Source of the DNA: an uncultured Coriobacteriaceae bacterium
GTDB lineage: Bacteria > Actinomycetota > Coriobacteriia > Coriobacteriales > Coriobacteriaceae
Direction of reading: 5' to 3'
Assembly: GCA_949287085.1 (NCBI GenBank)
Contig: CASEER010000002.1
Span: 1 to 64,000, forward strand
DNA: 64,000 nt
The notes beneath the pieces were generated by a model. It ran no database searches. It saw only the letters and a program-made list of their open reading frames with translations, and was not told the DNA's origin. Shown here in pieces: positions 55,616 to 64,000 of this stretch (positions are counted from its first letter, which is position 1; every line of letters begins with the position of its first letter). Made by a program: the position numbers and the translations under genes.

Positions 55616-55953
55616 TCGAACTCGACCTCTGGATCGGCGTCGAGCTCTTCCTGAGTAACCCCCATCTCGTCCATAAATTCATCGAAGCTCTTGAGCTTAC
55701 TTGTATCACCATCCCACCGCGCGAGGCGCTCCTTGGCCAGAGCGAGGTCTGCCGCATCTTCCCGTGCTTCGCGCAGACGTTCATACTCGCGATACTCCTC
55801 GGGCGTAATAACCACCGCCGTGGGAACGCTTCGCTTCACGATGATGACGGGGCTTCCCACCTGAACACGACTGATGATCTGCGCAGCTTTTCCGTGGTTA
55901 AGGTCGCTTGCGGGGACGATGTAGTCAAGAACGCTACTCGCTGGCTGTGCCAT
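55612..55953 (-). CDS. Phd/YefM-family antitoxin
   Basis: A 113-residue antitoxin: Phd-type DNA-binding/dimer domain (about 1-60; ASDLNHGKAAQIISRVQVGS, VPTAVVITPEEY) and an acidic, flexible C-terminal toxin-binding part (about 61-113). AGGAGGAAATT precedes the ATG. It overlaps the toxin frame and should repress its own operon. Confidence 0.93.
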   Translation of the reverse strand: MAQPASSVLDYIVPASDLNHGKAAQIISRVQVGSPVIIVKRSVPTAVVITPEEYREYERLREAREDAADLALAKERLARWDGDTSKLKSFDEFMDEMGVTQEELDADPEVEFE

Positions 55954-56329
55954 AATTTCCTCCTAATGCATGCGTGAATGCATTACTTGAGCATACCATC
56001 GTATTTGCCCATCACGGTTTATCTTATAACGCACCTGGCAGTCCGGCACACGGAACGCCTACCGGGCACCCCGTTCGTTGTTATGCAGGTATGACCGGCA
56101 GCAAGATATAGGGCTTGTCGTCCTTACTGGAGTGAATCGTGGTAACCCCGTAGAACGCCTTCGCCCTTCGGTCGACCGTATGCGTGTACATGGCCTGGCC
56201 CTTCCACACCCGAGGGTGCGTGAGCAGCCGCGCTATACCTTTTTCTGCCGTAGTCCGTGTAAAACTCCGTGAGATGCTCCAAGCCGTGGATCTCAAAAGC
56301 GCGAGGTAAACGAGCGTGCGGATAAGCGT
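55954..56329. other. Probable gene debris between TA pair and a small HTH ORF
   Basis: No intact gene. On the minus strand two adjacent frames have protein-like stretches (FEIHGLEHLTEFYTDYGRKR; AMYTHTVDRRAKAFYGVTTI) ending near 56081; on plus a frame ending VKLREMLQAVDLKSAR runs to about 56310. They look like decayed coding DNA rather than one gene. Confidence 0.4.
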
Positions 56330-56569
56330 ATGAAGGAGTATGAAGCACGCGTATTAGAGGCGTTGGGCACAGCTGAGGAACCTCTCTCCATGACAGCGCT
56401 GGCCCACGTGCTTGGCTACAAGGGAATTACCCGGCGTTTGACAGCGACTATGGACGAGCTGGTTGCAGCAGGCAAAGTCATAGCGGTGCCGAGCCCTTCG
56501 TTGGCTCGTCTACGGTTTGCACTGCCTGATCAGCGAGGAAAGCCAAGGCGTAACTTACCTATGGGATAG
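56330..56569 (+). CDS. Small HTH-like protein, possible remnant
   Basis: A 79-residue ORF with a winged-helix look (EARVLEALGTAEEPLSMTAL; GITRRLTATMDELVAAGKVI), resembling the C-terminal wHTH of Fic or AlbA_2-type proteins. The frame is open upstream (reading EVNERADKRMKEYEARV) with no start, and no ribosome site precedes ATG 56330, so it may be the 3' end of a broken gene. Confidence 0.45.
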   Translation: MKEYEARVLEALGTAEEPLSMTALAHVLGYKGITRRLTATMDELVAAGKVIAVPSPSLARLRFALPDQRGKPRRNLPMG

Positions 56570-56737
56570 GCTTGCTAAACTCAACAAACTCGACAAAACT
56601 TTCGTCGAGTTCTCGACGTTTCCTGTATCGAGTTCTCGACGTTTTGCATTTACCAGCATCGCACGGTAGGAACGGAGTCTCACTGAATTAAGAATCAACG
56701 ATTTCGTGCGGAACCCGCCCGTTTATGTGGTGGCACC
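56570..56737. other. Intergenic region before tRNA-Gly
   Basis: No gene seen. It holds two copies of a 17-base direct repeat and leads into the tRNA promoter. Confidence 0.45.
56605..56644 (+). repeat. Two 17-base perfect direct repeats
   Basis: TCGAGTTCTCGACGTTT at 56605-56621 and 56628-56644. Each contains CGAGTTCTCG, itself a palindrome apart from the central pair, so paired protein-binding sites are possible. Confidence 0.8.
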
Positions 56738-56766
56738 TTGTCCCGCAAAAACAGGCACGGTATACT
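56738..56766 (+). promoter_or_regulatory. Promoter of tRNA-Gly
   Basis: TTGTCC (56738-56743), exactly 17 bases, TATACT (56761-56766), 34 bases before the tRNA. Confidence 0.75.
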
Positions 56767-56800
56767 ATCCGTTACGCCAGCTCATTCGGCGCAGCAACAT

Positions 56801-56875
56801 GCGGGCATCGCCAAGTGGTAAGGCATCAGCTTCCCAAGCTGACATCCGCGGGTTCGAGTCCCGTTGCCCGCTCCA
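56801..56875 (+). tRNA. tRNA-Gly (anticodon CCC)
   Basis: Acceptor GCGGGCA/TGCCCGC, anticodon loop TTCCCAA on a TCAGC/GCTGA stem, T loop TTCGAGT, discriminator T, and encoded CCA (56873-56875). Confidence 0.97.
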
Positions 56876-56884
56876 GAACATGCT

Positions 56885-56910
56885 AGGGTCCCAGCGATGG
56901 GACCCTTTCT
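56885..56910 (+). terminator. Terminator after tRNA-Gly
   Basis: AGGGTCCC (56885-56892) pairs perfectly with GGGACCCT (56899-56906), then TTCTTG. Confidence 0.82.
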
Positions 56911-57070
56911 TGTGTTCGCATCCCCAACTGATCGTTCACCCCATATACCCCGCCGCTCAACCCTCATCAGCACACGTTTTGCCTGTTCACGGTATCATTG
57001 CTCCAATCGCGTCATTTTGGATGCCGTATCAGATTTCATGCCCGCGCCGCGCGACCCCGTAAGGAGACCC

Positions 57071-58426
57071 ATGGATTCCGTCCAGCCGCGTCAAACCGAC
57101 GACAACCTGCCCGATTACGGCCTGCCCGGCAACGACCTGGACCCCAACACGCCCACACCCGACGAACAGCGAAAGGTTCCGCTCGTCATCAAAGTCTATG
57201 GCCTGCTCTGTCTTATCGACGGCATTGTCACGTTACCGATGGTGGTCATCTTCCTCGGCATGGTTGCCTGGGCGCTCGATGCCGCACCCGAGGCCATCAT
57301 CATCGGAACCGACCCCACGCTCCCCGTTATCATCGCGGTGCTGAGCCTCTTGGTCACCGTTGTTAACGCCATCGGCCTGATTGTCTTTGGTCGCTCGCTC
57401 ATGAAAAACCGCCGTCGCCACGCGGCGCGCTGGTCCTATCTGCTGCTGGGCACCACGTTTATCCAGCTGCTCTTTAACGTAATGCTTTCGGGCGTTGGCG
57501 CAAACCTTATCCCGGATGTTATACAGTTCTTTATCCTGCTTGCGCTTTCCATCACCATCGACCCGTCGCTGCACGAGGAACGCGCCCTCCAGCGCCGCCT
57601 CCGCGACCTTTCTGACCAGGAAGCCGCCGAACAGGGCATGCTCGGCCGCGACCTAGAGGGCAGGGGCTACATCCAACTCAACTTCTTCAATCTGTTCTGG
57701 GTCTTTATGGTCTGCTGTGTGCTGGGCCTTGTTATTGAGGTTATCTACCACATGGTCGTCGTGGATCCCGGTGTCTACCAAGACCGCGCCGGTCTTCTCT
57801 TTGGCCCGTTCTCACCCATCTACGGGGTCGGTGCAGCGCTCCTTACCATCGCGCTCAACCGATTCTACAAGGCCAACCCCATCCTCATCTTTATTGTTTC
57901 CGCCATCATTGGCGGTGTGTTTGAGGCGTTCGTGAGCTGGTTTATGCAGACGGCATTTGGTGCCGTTGCCTGGGACTACACGGGCATGACGCTCTTTGGC
58001 ATCCCCGACCCCATCGCAATCTTGTTCCAGGGCCGCACGAGCACACCGTTCATGTGCATGTGGGGTGTCCTCGGCTTTGTGTGGATCAAGCTCTGCCTAC
58101 CGTGGCTGCTCAAGCTCATCAACATGATTCCCTGGAAAATGCGCTACTCGCTGACCACGATCTGCGCGGTACTTATGCTCGTAAACGCCACCATGACGTT
58201 GCAGGCGCTCGACTGCTGGTTTGAGCGCGTCTCGGGCACGGCGGGAACCACACCGGTCGAGGAGTTCTACGCGCAACACTTTGACAATGCCTACATGGCC
58301 CATCGCTTCCAGAGCATGACTATTCATCCCGAGGACGCGAGCCGTGTGGACGACACCGCCCTTGCCGACGCCGTGTCACCTACCGGCACCCCCAGCAACA
58401 CATCCGCTGGCTCTTCGGTGGCTTAG
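57071..58426 (+). CDS. CmpB-like putative ABC-transporter-type membrane protein
   Basis: A 451-residue multi-pass membrane protein: polar N-terminus (1-35), about four helices (38-165), a charged linker (170-205), then a second membrane block with the GLLFGPFSPIYGVGA and GGVFEAFVSW motifs of the ABC_trans_CmpB family (PF06541). The final ~60 residues are polar. ATG follows AAGGAG. No ABC ATPase gene adjoins and the family's transport role is unproven. Downstream is a shared terminator. Confidence 0.85.
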   Translation: MDSVQPRQTDDNLPDYGLPGNDLDPNTPTPDEQRKVPLVIKVYGLLCLIDGIVTLPMVVIFLGMVAWALDAAPEAIIIGTDPTLPVIIAVLSLLVTVVNAIGLIVFGRSLMKNRRRHAARWSYLLLGTTFIQLLFNVMLSGVGANLIPDVIQFFILLALSITIDPSLHEERALQRRLRDLSDQEAAEQGMLGRDLEGRGYIQLNFFNLFWVFMVCCVLGLVIEVIYHMVVVDPGVYQDRAGLLFGPFSPIYGVGAALLTIALNRFYKANPILIFIVSAIIGGVFEAFVSWFMQTAFGAVAWDYTGMTLFGIPDPIAILFQGRTSTPFMCMWGVLGFVWIKLCLPWLLKLINMIPWKMRYSLTTICAVLMLVNATMTLQALDCWFERVSGTAGTTPVEEFYAQHFDNAYMAHRFQSMTIHPEDASRVDDTALADAVSPTGTPSNTSAGSSVA

Positions 58427-58481
58427 CCTCCACCCGCGCAGTGTGCGCCCGCCCACGAGGTAGGCAACAACCACCGACAAG

Positions 58482-58519
58482 CAACGGGGCTCCGCAATCT
58501 CAACTGCGAAGCCCCGTTG
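58482..58519. terminator. Bidirectional terminator between CmpB-like gene and purE
   Basis: CAACGGGGCTCCGCA (58482-58496) pairs with TGCGAAGCCCCGTTG (58505-58519), one mismatch, between convergent genes. Confidence 0.82.
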
Positions 58520-58556
58520 TAGTGCTCTACCCCTTGTTACAAACGAGCGGCGATGC

Positions 58557-59027
58557 TTACGCCTCGGCCATCTCCTGCTTCATCTTGGCAATGACCTCAC
58601 GATACTCGGGCATCGTAGCGCCCAGAATCTGCGTGGCGTAGATGGCGGCGTTCTTGGCCCCGTTGATGGCCACGCACGCCACCGGCACGCCGGAAGGCAT
58701 CTGCACCATCGAAAGCAGCGAGTCAAGGCCGCCCAGATCGCTCGTCTTCATGGGCACGCCAATGACCGGCAATGGCGTAAAGGCCGCAACGACGCCGCCC
58801 AGATGCGCTGCCTTGCCCGCGGCCGCAATGATGACCTTGATGCCGCGGTCCGCCGCGGTGCCCGCCCACTCATGCACCTTGTCGGGGTTGCGGTGCGCGC
58901 TCGCAATGACCAGCTCGTACGGAACGCCCAGCTCCTCGAGCTCCTTGGTGCAGCCCTCCATGGTGGGAAGGTCAGATTTGGAACCCATGATGATACCAAC
59001 GAGCGGAGTTTTCTCTTGATCTGCCAT
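58557..59027 (-). CDS. purE: 5-(carboxyamino)imidazole ribonucleotide mutase
   Basis: A 156-residue class I Pur[13 protein letters not shown] (12-23) and SAHRNPDK hold the substrate-binding residues; [13 protein letters not shown] is the glycine-rich segment. It rearranges N5-CAIR to CAIR. ATG at 59027 follows AAGGAGG. Class I implies a PurK partner, not seen in this window. Confidence 0.97.
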   Translation of the reverse strand: MADQEKTPLVGIIMGSKSDLPTMEGCTKELEELGVPYELVIASAHRNPDKVHEWAGTAADRGIKVIIAAAGKAAHLGGVVAAFTPLPVIGVPMKTSDLGGLDSLLSMVQMPSGVPVACVAINGAKNAAIYATQILGATMPEYREVIAKMKQEMAEA

Positions 59028-59280
59028 GCTGCCTCCTTGGCGTCGATGCGTGCGCGGCGCCACGAAGCAGCCGCTGTTGTACGTAGCCAGTATAGCCCGA
59101 GACGTGGAGTAACAGCGTGGCTGCACGCGGGTTCTGCACACGCAGCGCGTTTTATGTACTATTACTATCCAGTTTTGGGTACGTATGACCGACGAACCAC
59201 CGGTTCTTAGACCGTGCGGGCCCATTTGCACACGCGGCGGCATAAGCCGCCCGCCATCCGACCACATAGGAGGTGCCATA

Positions 59281-59799
59281 ATGATTCGCGTAGATATTGA
59301 GACCATCATCATGGCCTCCGGGGCTGTTCCGTCCGTCATTGTGCTGCGCGAGCGCGCGGCAGGCGAGGCACCACAGGCGCCGTCCCGCTCGCTTTCTATT
59401 CAGACCGGCTCATTTGAGGCAGCGGCCATCAGCCGCGGCATAGATCAATCGCAGAACAACGGCCGTCCCATCACACACGACCTTTTTGTTTCGACGCTGC
59501 ATCAGCTGGGTGTCAAGCTCGAGCGCGTTGAGATCAACCAAGTGGACGCTCCGGTGTTTTTTGCGCGGCTGGTGCTCGTTCACGCCAACGCCGACAACCA
59601 GCAGGAAGAGATTACCGTCGACGCCCGTCCTAGCGACGCCCTGGCACTTGCGGTGCGCGCCAACGCGCCGGTGTACGTTGAAGACGACGTTATGAATCGC
59701 GCCGGAACGCTTTCGTTCCACAAGGCGCAAGCAGCGGGAGAAGACGAGTTCAAGCAGTTTGACCAGTTTGTGCAAACGCTCTCGCCTGACGATTTCTAA
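59281..59799 (+). CDS. Bifunctional nuclease family protein (BFN, DUF151)
   Basis: A 172-residue protein with the BFN/DUF151 domain (about 15-150): [27 protein letters not shown], and the closing [14 protein letters not shown] are diagnostic. Plant and bacterial members have DNase/RNase activity. A strong AGGAGG precedes ATG 59281. The final ~25 residues are acidic. Confidence 0.9.
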   Translation: MIRVDIETIIMASGAVPSVIVLRERAAGEAPQAPSRSLSIQTGSFEAAAISRGIDQSQNNGRPITHDLFVSTLHQLGVKLERVEINQVDAPVFFARLVLVHANADNQQEEITVDARPSDALALAVRANAPVYVEDDVMNRAGTLSFHKAQAAGEDEFKQFDQFVQTLSPDDF

Positions 59800-59891
59800 G
59801 ATGCGGCGGGGAACACCGCACACAACGAGGTAAGAGCCGCGCGTCGGAGCAGCAGAGCTTAGCGCTTTCGCGGCAAACACACCATACAGCA

Positions 59892-59924
59892 GAGGCGGCC
59901 GAGCGCATTGCACTCGACCGCCTC
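59892..59924. terminator. Hairpin between BFN gene and gyrA
   Basis: GAGGCGGCCGAG (59892-59903) pairs with CTCGACCGCCTC (59913-59924), one mismatch, followed by AATTT on plus. Convergent genes flank it. Confidence 0.65.
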
Positions 59925-59965
59925 AATTTCAACAGGCTTCTTATGCGGCGCTGCTAACCGCCGGT

Positions 59966-62722
59966 TTACTCGTCCATCAGGTCCTCAAGCGCCTCGTCAG
60001 CAGCGCCAATGTCAATGCGCTCGTCCTCAGGATCGGCTGAGACACCAAGGTCAAGCGCCATCTGACCGTCGTTAGCAGCCGGTTTGGCCTTCTTCTTTGC
60101 GCTCGTCATACGCGCAACCGCCGTTACGCGGTCGCCGTCGGCCACGGACATCATCTTCACGCCCTGCGTGGCTCGACCGGTCTGCGAAATCTCGCTCGTC
60201 TTCACGCGAATGACCGTCGCCCCTTCGGTAATGATGAAGAGCTCATGCTGCGGGCCCACGGTCTTCATGGCCGCCAGGTTACCCTTGCGCGCGGTCATTT
60301 GAATGGTGTACACGCCCTGGCCGCCACGGTTCTGGCACGGGTAATCCGCCACGGGGGTACGCTTGCCGTAACCGCGCTCGGTAATCACAAATAGATCGCC
60401 CTTGCCGTTGCTGATCTCCATACCGAGTACCTCGGCACCGTCCTTCATGGTAATGCCGCGCACGCCTGAGGTGTCGCGCCCTGTGGCACGCACCTGTTCC
60501 TCGTCGAACATGATGGCCTTGCCGGCGGTCGTGGCCATGATGACCTTGTCGCCCTCGCGCACACGCCGCACGTCGAGCAGCGCGTCGCCAGCCTTGAGGT
60601 TGATGGCAATAATGCCGTCGCGGCGGCTACGATCGTAGGCGCTCATCACGGTCTTCTTGACCATGCCCTGCTTGGTAGCAAAGAGCAGGTACTCATTATC
60701 GGGGAACTCGCGGCAGCTAATCACGCTCGCGATTTTCTCGCCTTCCTCAAACGGCAGCAGGTTCACAATCGCCGTGCCGCGCGCCTGCCGCGTGCCAATG
60801 GGCAGCTCGTGCACTTTGAGGCGATACACCTTGCCGCGGTTGGAGAAGAAGAGCACGTACTCATGGGTGCTCGCAATGAACATCTCGCTAATGACGTCGT
60901 CTTCTTTAAGATTCACGCCGGTCACGCCCTTGCCGCCGCGCTTCTGCGAACGGTACGCCGCCACGGGGATACGCTTCACGTAGCCGGTGTGCGTGATGGT
61001 CACGACCATGTCCTCATCGGCAATGAGGTCCTCAACATCAAGGTCCTTCTCGGCCGCGGCGATCTCGGTGCGACGCTTGTCGGCGTATTTCTTGGCGATC
61101 TCGCGCATCTCGTCCTTGATGACGCCCAGAATCTTATCCTCGTGCGCAAGCAGGTCCTCATAGTAGGCGATGGCGCGGCGCAGGCCAGCGAGCTCCTCCT
61201 CGATCTTGTCACGCTCGAGGCCGGTCAAACGACGGAGCTTCATCTCGAGGATGGCGTTGGTCTGCTCGGGCGTAAAGCCAAAGCGCTCGATCAAGCGCTG
61301 ACTGGCCTCGGCGTCGGTCTGTGAGGAGCGAATGATGTGGATGACCTCGTCAATGTGGTCGAGCGCCAGCAGGTAGCCCTCGAGGATATGCGCGCGGGCC
61401 TGAGCCTTCTTAAGGTCGTAGCGCGTACGGCGGGTTACCACGTCAACCTGGTGGTCAATGTAGTGGCGGAGCATCTCGGGCAGGCTCAAGCACTTTGGCA
61501 CGCCGTTGACGAGCGCCAGGTTGTTCACGCCAAACGTGGTCTGTAACGAGGTGAACTTGTACAGGTTGTTAAGCACAACCTGCGGAATGACGCCCTTCTT
61601 GAGCTCGATAACCAGACGGATGCCCTTCTGCGTGGACTCGTCGCGCATGTCCGAGATGCCTTCGATGCGCTTCTCGTTCACGAGCTGGGCGATTTTTTCC
61701 TGCAGGGTACCCTTGTTAACCTGATAGGGAATCTCGGTAAAGACCAGGCGGTTGCGGCCGGTCTTGGTGGACTCCACGTGGGCCTTGGCGCGCACGGTAA
61801 TGGAACCGCGGCCGGTCTCGTAGGCCTTGCGGATACCGTCGGATCCCATGATGACCGCGCCCGTGGGGAAATCGGGGCCGGGCATGACCTGCATAAGCTC
61901 GTCGACCGTTGCATCGGGGTGGTCGATGAGATAGCAGGTGGCCTCGATGGCCTCTCCTAGGTTGTGCGGCGGAATGTTGGTAGCCATACCAACTGCAATG
62001 CCCGACGAGCCGTTGACCAGAAGGTTGGGGAACCGCGCCGGCAGCACCTGAGGCTCGGCAAGCGATTCGTCGTAGTTGGGCTGCCAGTCAACTGTGTCCT
62101 TCTGCAGATCACGCAGAAGCTCCATGGCCGGGCGCGCCAGACGGCTCTCGGTGTAGCGCATGGCCGCCGCGGAATCGCCATCAATGTTGCCAAAGTTGCC
62201 GTGACCGTCAATGAGCGGCACGCGCATGGAGAACCACTGCGCCAGACGCACCATGGTGTCGTATACCGCGGAGTCGCCGTGCGGGTGATATTTACCGATC
62301 ACTTCGCCGACCGTCCAGGCCGACTTCTTGTGCGGGCGGTTGGGGTAGATGCCGCTCTCGTTCATGGCGTAGAGAATGCGGCGGTGCACCGGCTTGAGGC
62401 CGTCGCGCACGTCCGGCAGAGCGCGCGCGGTAATGACGGACATCGAGTACTCGATGAAGCTCTGGCGCATCTCGCGGCCAAACTCGCTGATCTGCAAGCT
62501 ACCGCCGTTGATATCTTCGCCTGCGGCCTCACCGCGATCGACGGCGCCGAAGCTCTCCTCAAGCTCGCCGTCGTCTTCCTCGTCCTCTTCTTCGTCGTCC
62601 TCAACGTAGACGTCGGTGCCCTCGTCGTCGCTCTCGGCGCGGGCAAGCATGCGCTTCAGGTCTTCGGGCAGGCCCTCGGACTCCGGCGCGTCGCCCGGCG
62701 TGTTGTTCATATCGTCTGCCAC
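59966..62722 (-). CDS. gyrA: DNA gyrase subunit A
   Basis: A 918-residue type II topoisomerase subunit that cleaves and rejoins DNA. After an acidic low-complexity N-terminus (about 1-72, with [16 protein letters not shown]) comes the winged helix, the quinolone region with Ser151 and Asp155 (E. coli 83 and 87, wild-type residues), catalytic Tyr190 in AMRYTES, and the GyrA box QKRGGKG near residue 590. GTG at 62722 follows AGGAGG by 5 bases. It is downstream of gyrB with a 165-base spacer holding a very large inverted repeat. Confidence 0.97.
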   Translation of the reverse strand: MADDMNNTPGDAPESEGLPEDLKRMLARAESDDEGTDVYVEDDEEEDEEDDGELEESFGAVDRGEAAGEDINGGSLQISEFGREMRQSFIEYSMSVITARALPDVRDGLKPVHRRILYAMNESGIYPNRPHKKSAWTVGEVIGKYHPHGDSAVYDTMVRLAQWFSMRVPLIDGHGNFGNIDGDSAAAMRYTESRLARPAMELLRDLQKDTVDWQPNYDESLAEPQVLPARFPNLLVNGSSGIAVGMATNIPPHNLGEAIEATCYLIDHPDATVDELMQVMPGPDFPTGAVIMGSDGIRKAYETGRGSITVRAKAHVESTKTGRNRLVFTEIPYQVNKGTLQEKIAQLVNEKRIEGISDMRDESTQKGIRLVIELKKGVIPQVVLNNLYKFTSLQTTFGVNNLALVNGVPKCLSLPEMLRHYIDHQVDVVTRRTRYDLKKAQARAHILEGYLLALDHIDEVIHIIRSSQTDAEASQRLIERFGFTPEQTNAILEMKLRRLTGLERDKIEEELAGLRRAIAYYEDLLAHEDKILGVIKDEMREIAKKYADKRRTEIAAAEKDLDVEDLIADEDMVVTITHTGYVKRIPVAAYRSQKRGGKGVTGVNLKEDDVISEMFIASTHEYVLFFSNRGKVYRLKVHELPIGTRQARGTAIVNLLPFEEGEKIASVISCREFPDNEYLLFATKQGMVKKTVMSAYDRSRRDGIIAINLKAGDALLDVRRVREGDKVIMATTAGKAIMFDEEQVRATGRDTSGVRGITMKDGAEVLGMEISNGKGDLFVITERGYGKRTPVADYPCQNRGGQGVYTIQMTARKGNLAAMKTVGPQHELFIITEGATVIRVKTSEISQTGRATQGVKMMSVADGDRVTAVARMTSAKKKAKPAANDGQMALDLGVSADPEDERIDIGAADEALEDLMDE

Positions 62723-62765
62723 GTATACCTCCTACTTAGGTCGTGGTCGTCTCACACTCAACAAT

Positions 62766-62873
62766 GGGGGTTGGCTGAGAACGTGTTCCTTCCAACCCAT
62801 TCTGTGATGGGGTGGTCCCGGCGGTCGGCTCGCCGGGAATGGGCTGGAGGGAACACGTCCCCAGCCAACCCCC
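62766..62873 (-). repeat. 108-nt inverted repeat between gyrB and gyrA
   Basis: Arms 62766-62802 and 62837-62873 (37 bases each) are complementary at 33 positions; an inner CCCGGCG/CGCCGGG hairpin (62817-62837) sits in the loop. In the minus-strand RNA three of the four differences become G-U pairs. It lies wholly in the gyrB-gyrA spacer, upstream of the gyrA ribosome site. Confidence 0.88.
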
Positions 62874-62887
62874 AGCCAACCCGTCAG

Positions 62888-64000
62888 TTAGGCATCGAGG
62901 AAGCGGGCGTCGTGCGCGTGTTTCTCGATATACTCGCGGCGATACTCAACCTGATTGCCCATGAGCTCGCGTACGGCGCGGTCGGCGGCAATGGCATCGT
63001 CAATGGTCACGCGTTGCAAGATGCGGGTCTTGGGGTCCATGGTGGTCGAGGCAAGCTGCTTGGGGTCCATCTCGCCCAGGCCCTTGTAGCGCTGCACGGT
63101 GTAGCCACGGCGCTTCTTGGTCACCTTGCCGCCGCTCACCTCGTCATCGGCGTCGTCGGGGTTAAGCCCCAGGCTCTTGATGGTATCGCGCAGAATCTCA
63201 TCCTCGGGCTGGCGGCCATTGGGGTAGACATAGTGAATCTTGTTGCGCACCTTCACGCCAAAGATGGGGGGGCACGCCACATACACGTAGCCAGCGTCGA
63301 TGAGCGGGCGCATGTACTTGTAGAAGAACGTAAGCAGCAGAATGCGAATGTGCGCGCCGTCAACGTCAGCATCGGTCATGATGATGATCTTATGGTAGCG
63401 GGCCTTGGTGATGTCAAAGTCGCCGCCGTCGCCCGAGCTTGTGGTCACGCCCGTGCCAATCGCCGTGATGAGTGACTGAATGGTGTCGGAGCTAAAGGCG
63501 CGGTGGTCGCCCACGCGCTCGACGTTCAAAATCTTGCCGCGCAGCGGCAGAATGGCCTGGATGTCGCGGCGGCGGCCGTCCTTGGCGGAGCCGCCTGCCG
63601 AGTCACCCTCGACGATAAAGAGCTCGGTCATCTCAGCATCGCGTACCGAGCAGTCTGCGAGTTTGCCGGGCAGCGACGCAGTCTCGAGCAGGCTCTTGCG
63701 GCGCGTGGCCTCGCGGGCTTTGCGCGCGGCGTTGCGAGCCTTGCTGGCCTGCTGCGCTTTCTTGATGATTTCGCGGGCGGCCTTGGGGTGCTCTTCCAGA
63801 TAATCGGTAAGACCGTCGGTCACCACCTTGAGCACGAGCGCGCGCATAAACGAGCTGCCCAGCTTGGCCTTGGTCTGGCCCTCAAACTGCGGGTCGGCGA
63901 GCTTGACCGAAATGACGGCGGCCAAGCCCTCGCGCACGTCATCGCCCGTGAGCTTGTCAGTGTCCTTCTTGAGCATATTCTGCTTTTTCGCGTAATCGTT
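62888..64000 (-). CDS. gyrB: DNA gyrase subunit B, 3' part (partial)
   Basis: The C-terminal ~370 residues of GyrB; the frame is open to the window edge, so the N-terminal ATPase lies outside. The TOPRIM domain shows EGDSAGGSA and TDADVDGAHI; the tail RYKGLGEMDPKQLASTTMDP and the YIEKHAHDARFLDA end are typical. GyrB binds ATP to drive negative supercoiling with GyrA, whose gene follows. Confidence 0.97.
   Translation of the reverse strand, partial: NDYAKKQNMLKKDTDKLTGDDVREGLAAVISVKLADPQFEGQTKAKLGSSFMRALVLKVVTDGLTDYLEEHPKAAREIIKKAQQASKARNAARKAREATRRKSLLETASLPGKLADCSVRDAEMTELFIVEGDSAGGSAKDGRRRDIQAILPLRGKILNVERVGDHRAFSSDTIQSLITAIGTGVTTSSGDGGDFDITKARYHKIIIMTDADVDGAHIRILLLTFFYKYMRPLIDAGYVYVACPPIFGVKVRNKIHYVYPNGRQPEDEILRDTIKSLGLNPDDADDEVSGGKVTKKRRGYTVQRYKGLGEMDPKQLASTTMDPKTRILQRVTIDDAIAADRAVRELMGNQVEYRREYIEKHAHDARFLDA

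Noticed and set aside
61964-63475. 503-codon plus-strand ORF across gyrA/gyrB
   Set aside because: Runs antisense through both gyrase genes and the spacer; no domain or ribosome site.

Overview
The window reads as chromosomal DNA from a high-GC, Gram-positive anaerobe of the class Coriobacteriia, most likely Collinsella or a close relative. Evidence: the 5' part of a 16S rRNA gene at the left edge with Coriobacteriaceae-type sequence, a full F1Fo ATP synthase operon, PTS sugar uptake, LytR-CpsA-Psr wall enzymology, and Coriobacteriia-style proteins throughout. No genus can be fixed from this window alone. Most genes lie on the minus strand.

Layout, left to right. 1-870: 5' end of 16S rRNA (minus) and its leader/promoter region. 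0.9-5.4 kb: divergent phosphohexomutase, DtxR-type regulator coupled to a homocysteine methyltransferase, and pepT. 5.4-8 kb: LCP wall ligase with murA. 8-15 kb: ATP synthase operon (AtpI-like, a, c, b, delta, alpha, gamma, beta, epsilon) from one clear promoter. 15.3-21.8 kb: upp, rpiB, glpK, threonylcarbamoyl-AMP synthase, prmC with a large insertion, prfA. 22-26.8 kb: lactose/cellobiose PTS locus (IIA, IIB, GntR/UTRA regulator, IIC, 6-phospho-beta-glucosidase) with matching palindromic operators. 26.8-28.3 kb: gene-poor stretch with a long palindromic repeat and a frameshifted IS3-type ORF. 28.3-40 kb: RlmD-like methyltransferase, anchored lipase, PHP phosphoesterase, aminotransferase, ftsH-hpt-tilS, an MBL-fold hydrolase, Hsp20. 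40-43.7 kb: tail-anchored protein, deoC, phosphosugar mutase. 44-47.2 kb: tRNA-Lys, a Schlafen/AlbA_2-type ATP-binding protein with AT-rich upstream DNA, M29 aminopeptidase. 47.3-55.1 kb: purC, two-component system, GNAT acetyltransferase, Tat lipoprotein, TSCPD protein, purB. 55.2-56.9 kb: toxin-antitoxin pair whose toxin carries a nonsense codon, gene debris, tRNA-Gly. 57-64 kb: CmpB-like membrane protein, purE, bifunctional nuclease, gyrA and the 3' part of gyrB.

The genes are mostly core metabolism and information processing. The PTS locus is a self-contained beta-glucoside module: IIC/IIB/IIA import and phosphorylate the sugar, the GH1 enzyme cleaves it, and the UTRA regulator probably senses it at the AGACATGTCT-type sites.

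The most unusual signals are non-coding or lesions: a 108-nt inverted repeat between gyrB and gyrA whose arm differences favour the minus-strand RNA; two dispersed palindromes each with a 16-nt centre; a second palindromic repeat, one copy of which supplies the ftsH stop codon; a 3 x 25-nt tandem repeat before pepT; a 4-nt deletion in the 27F region of 16S; and a RelE-type toxin stopped by TAG.
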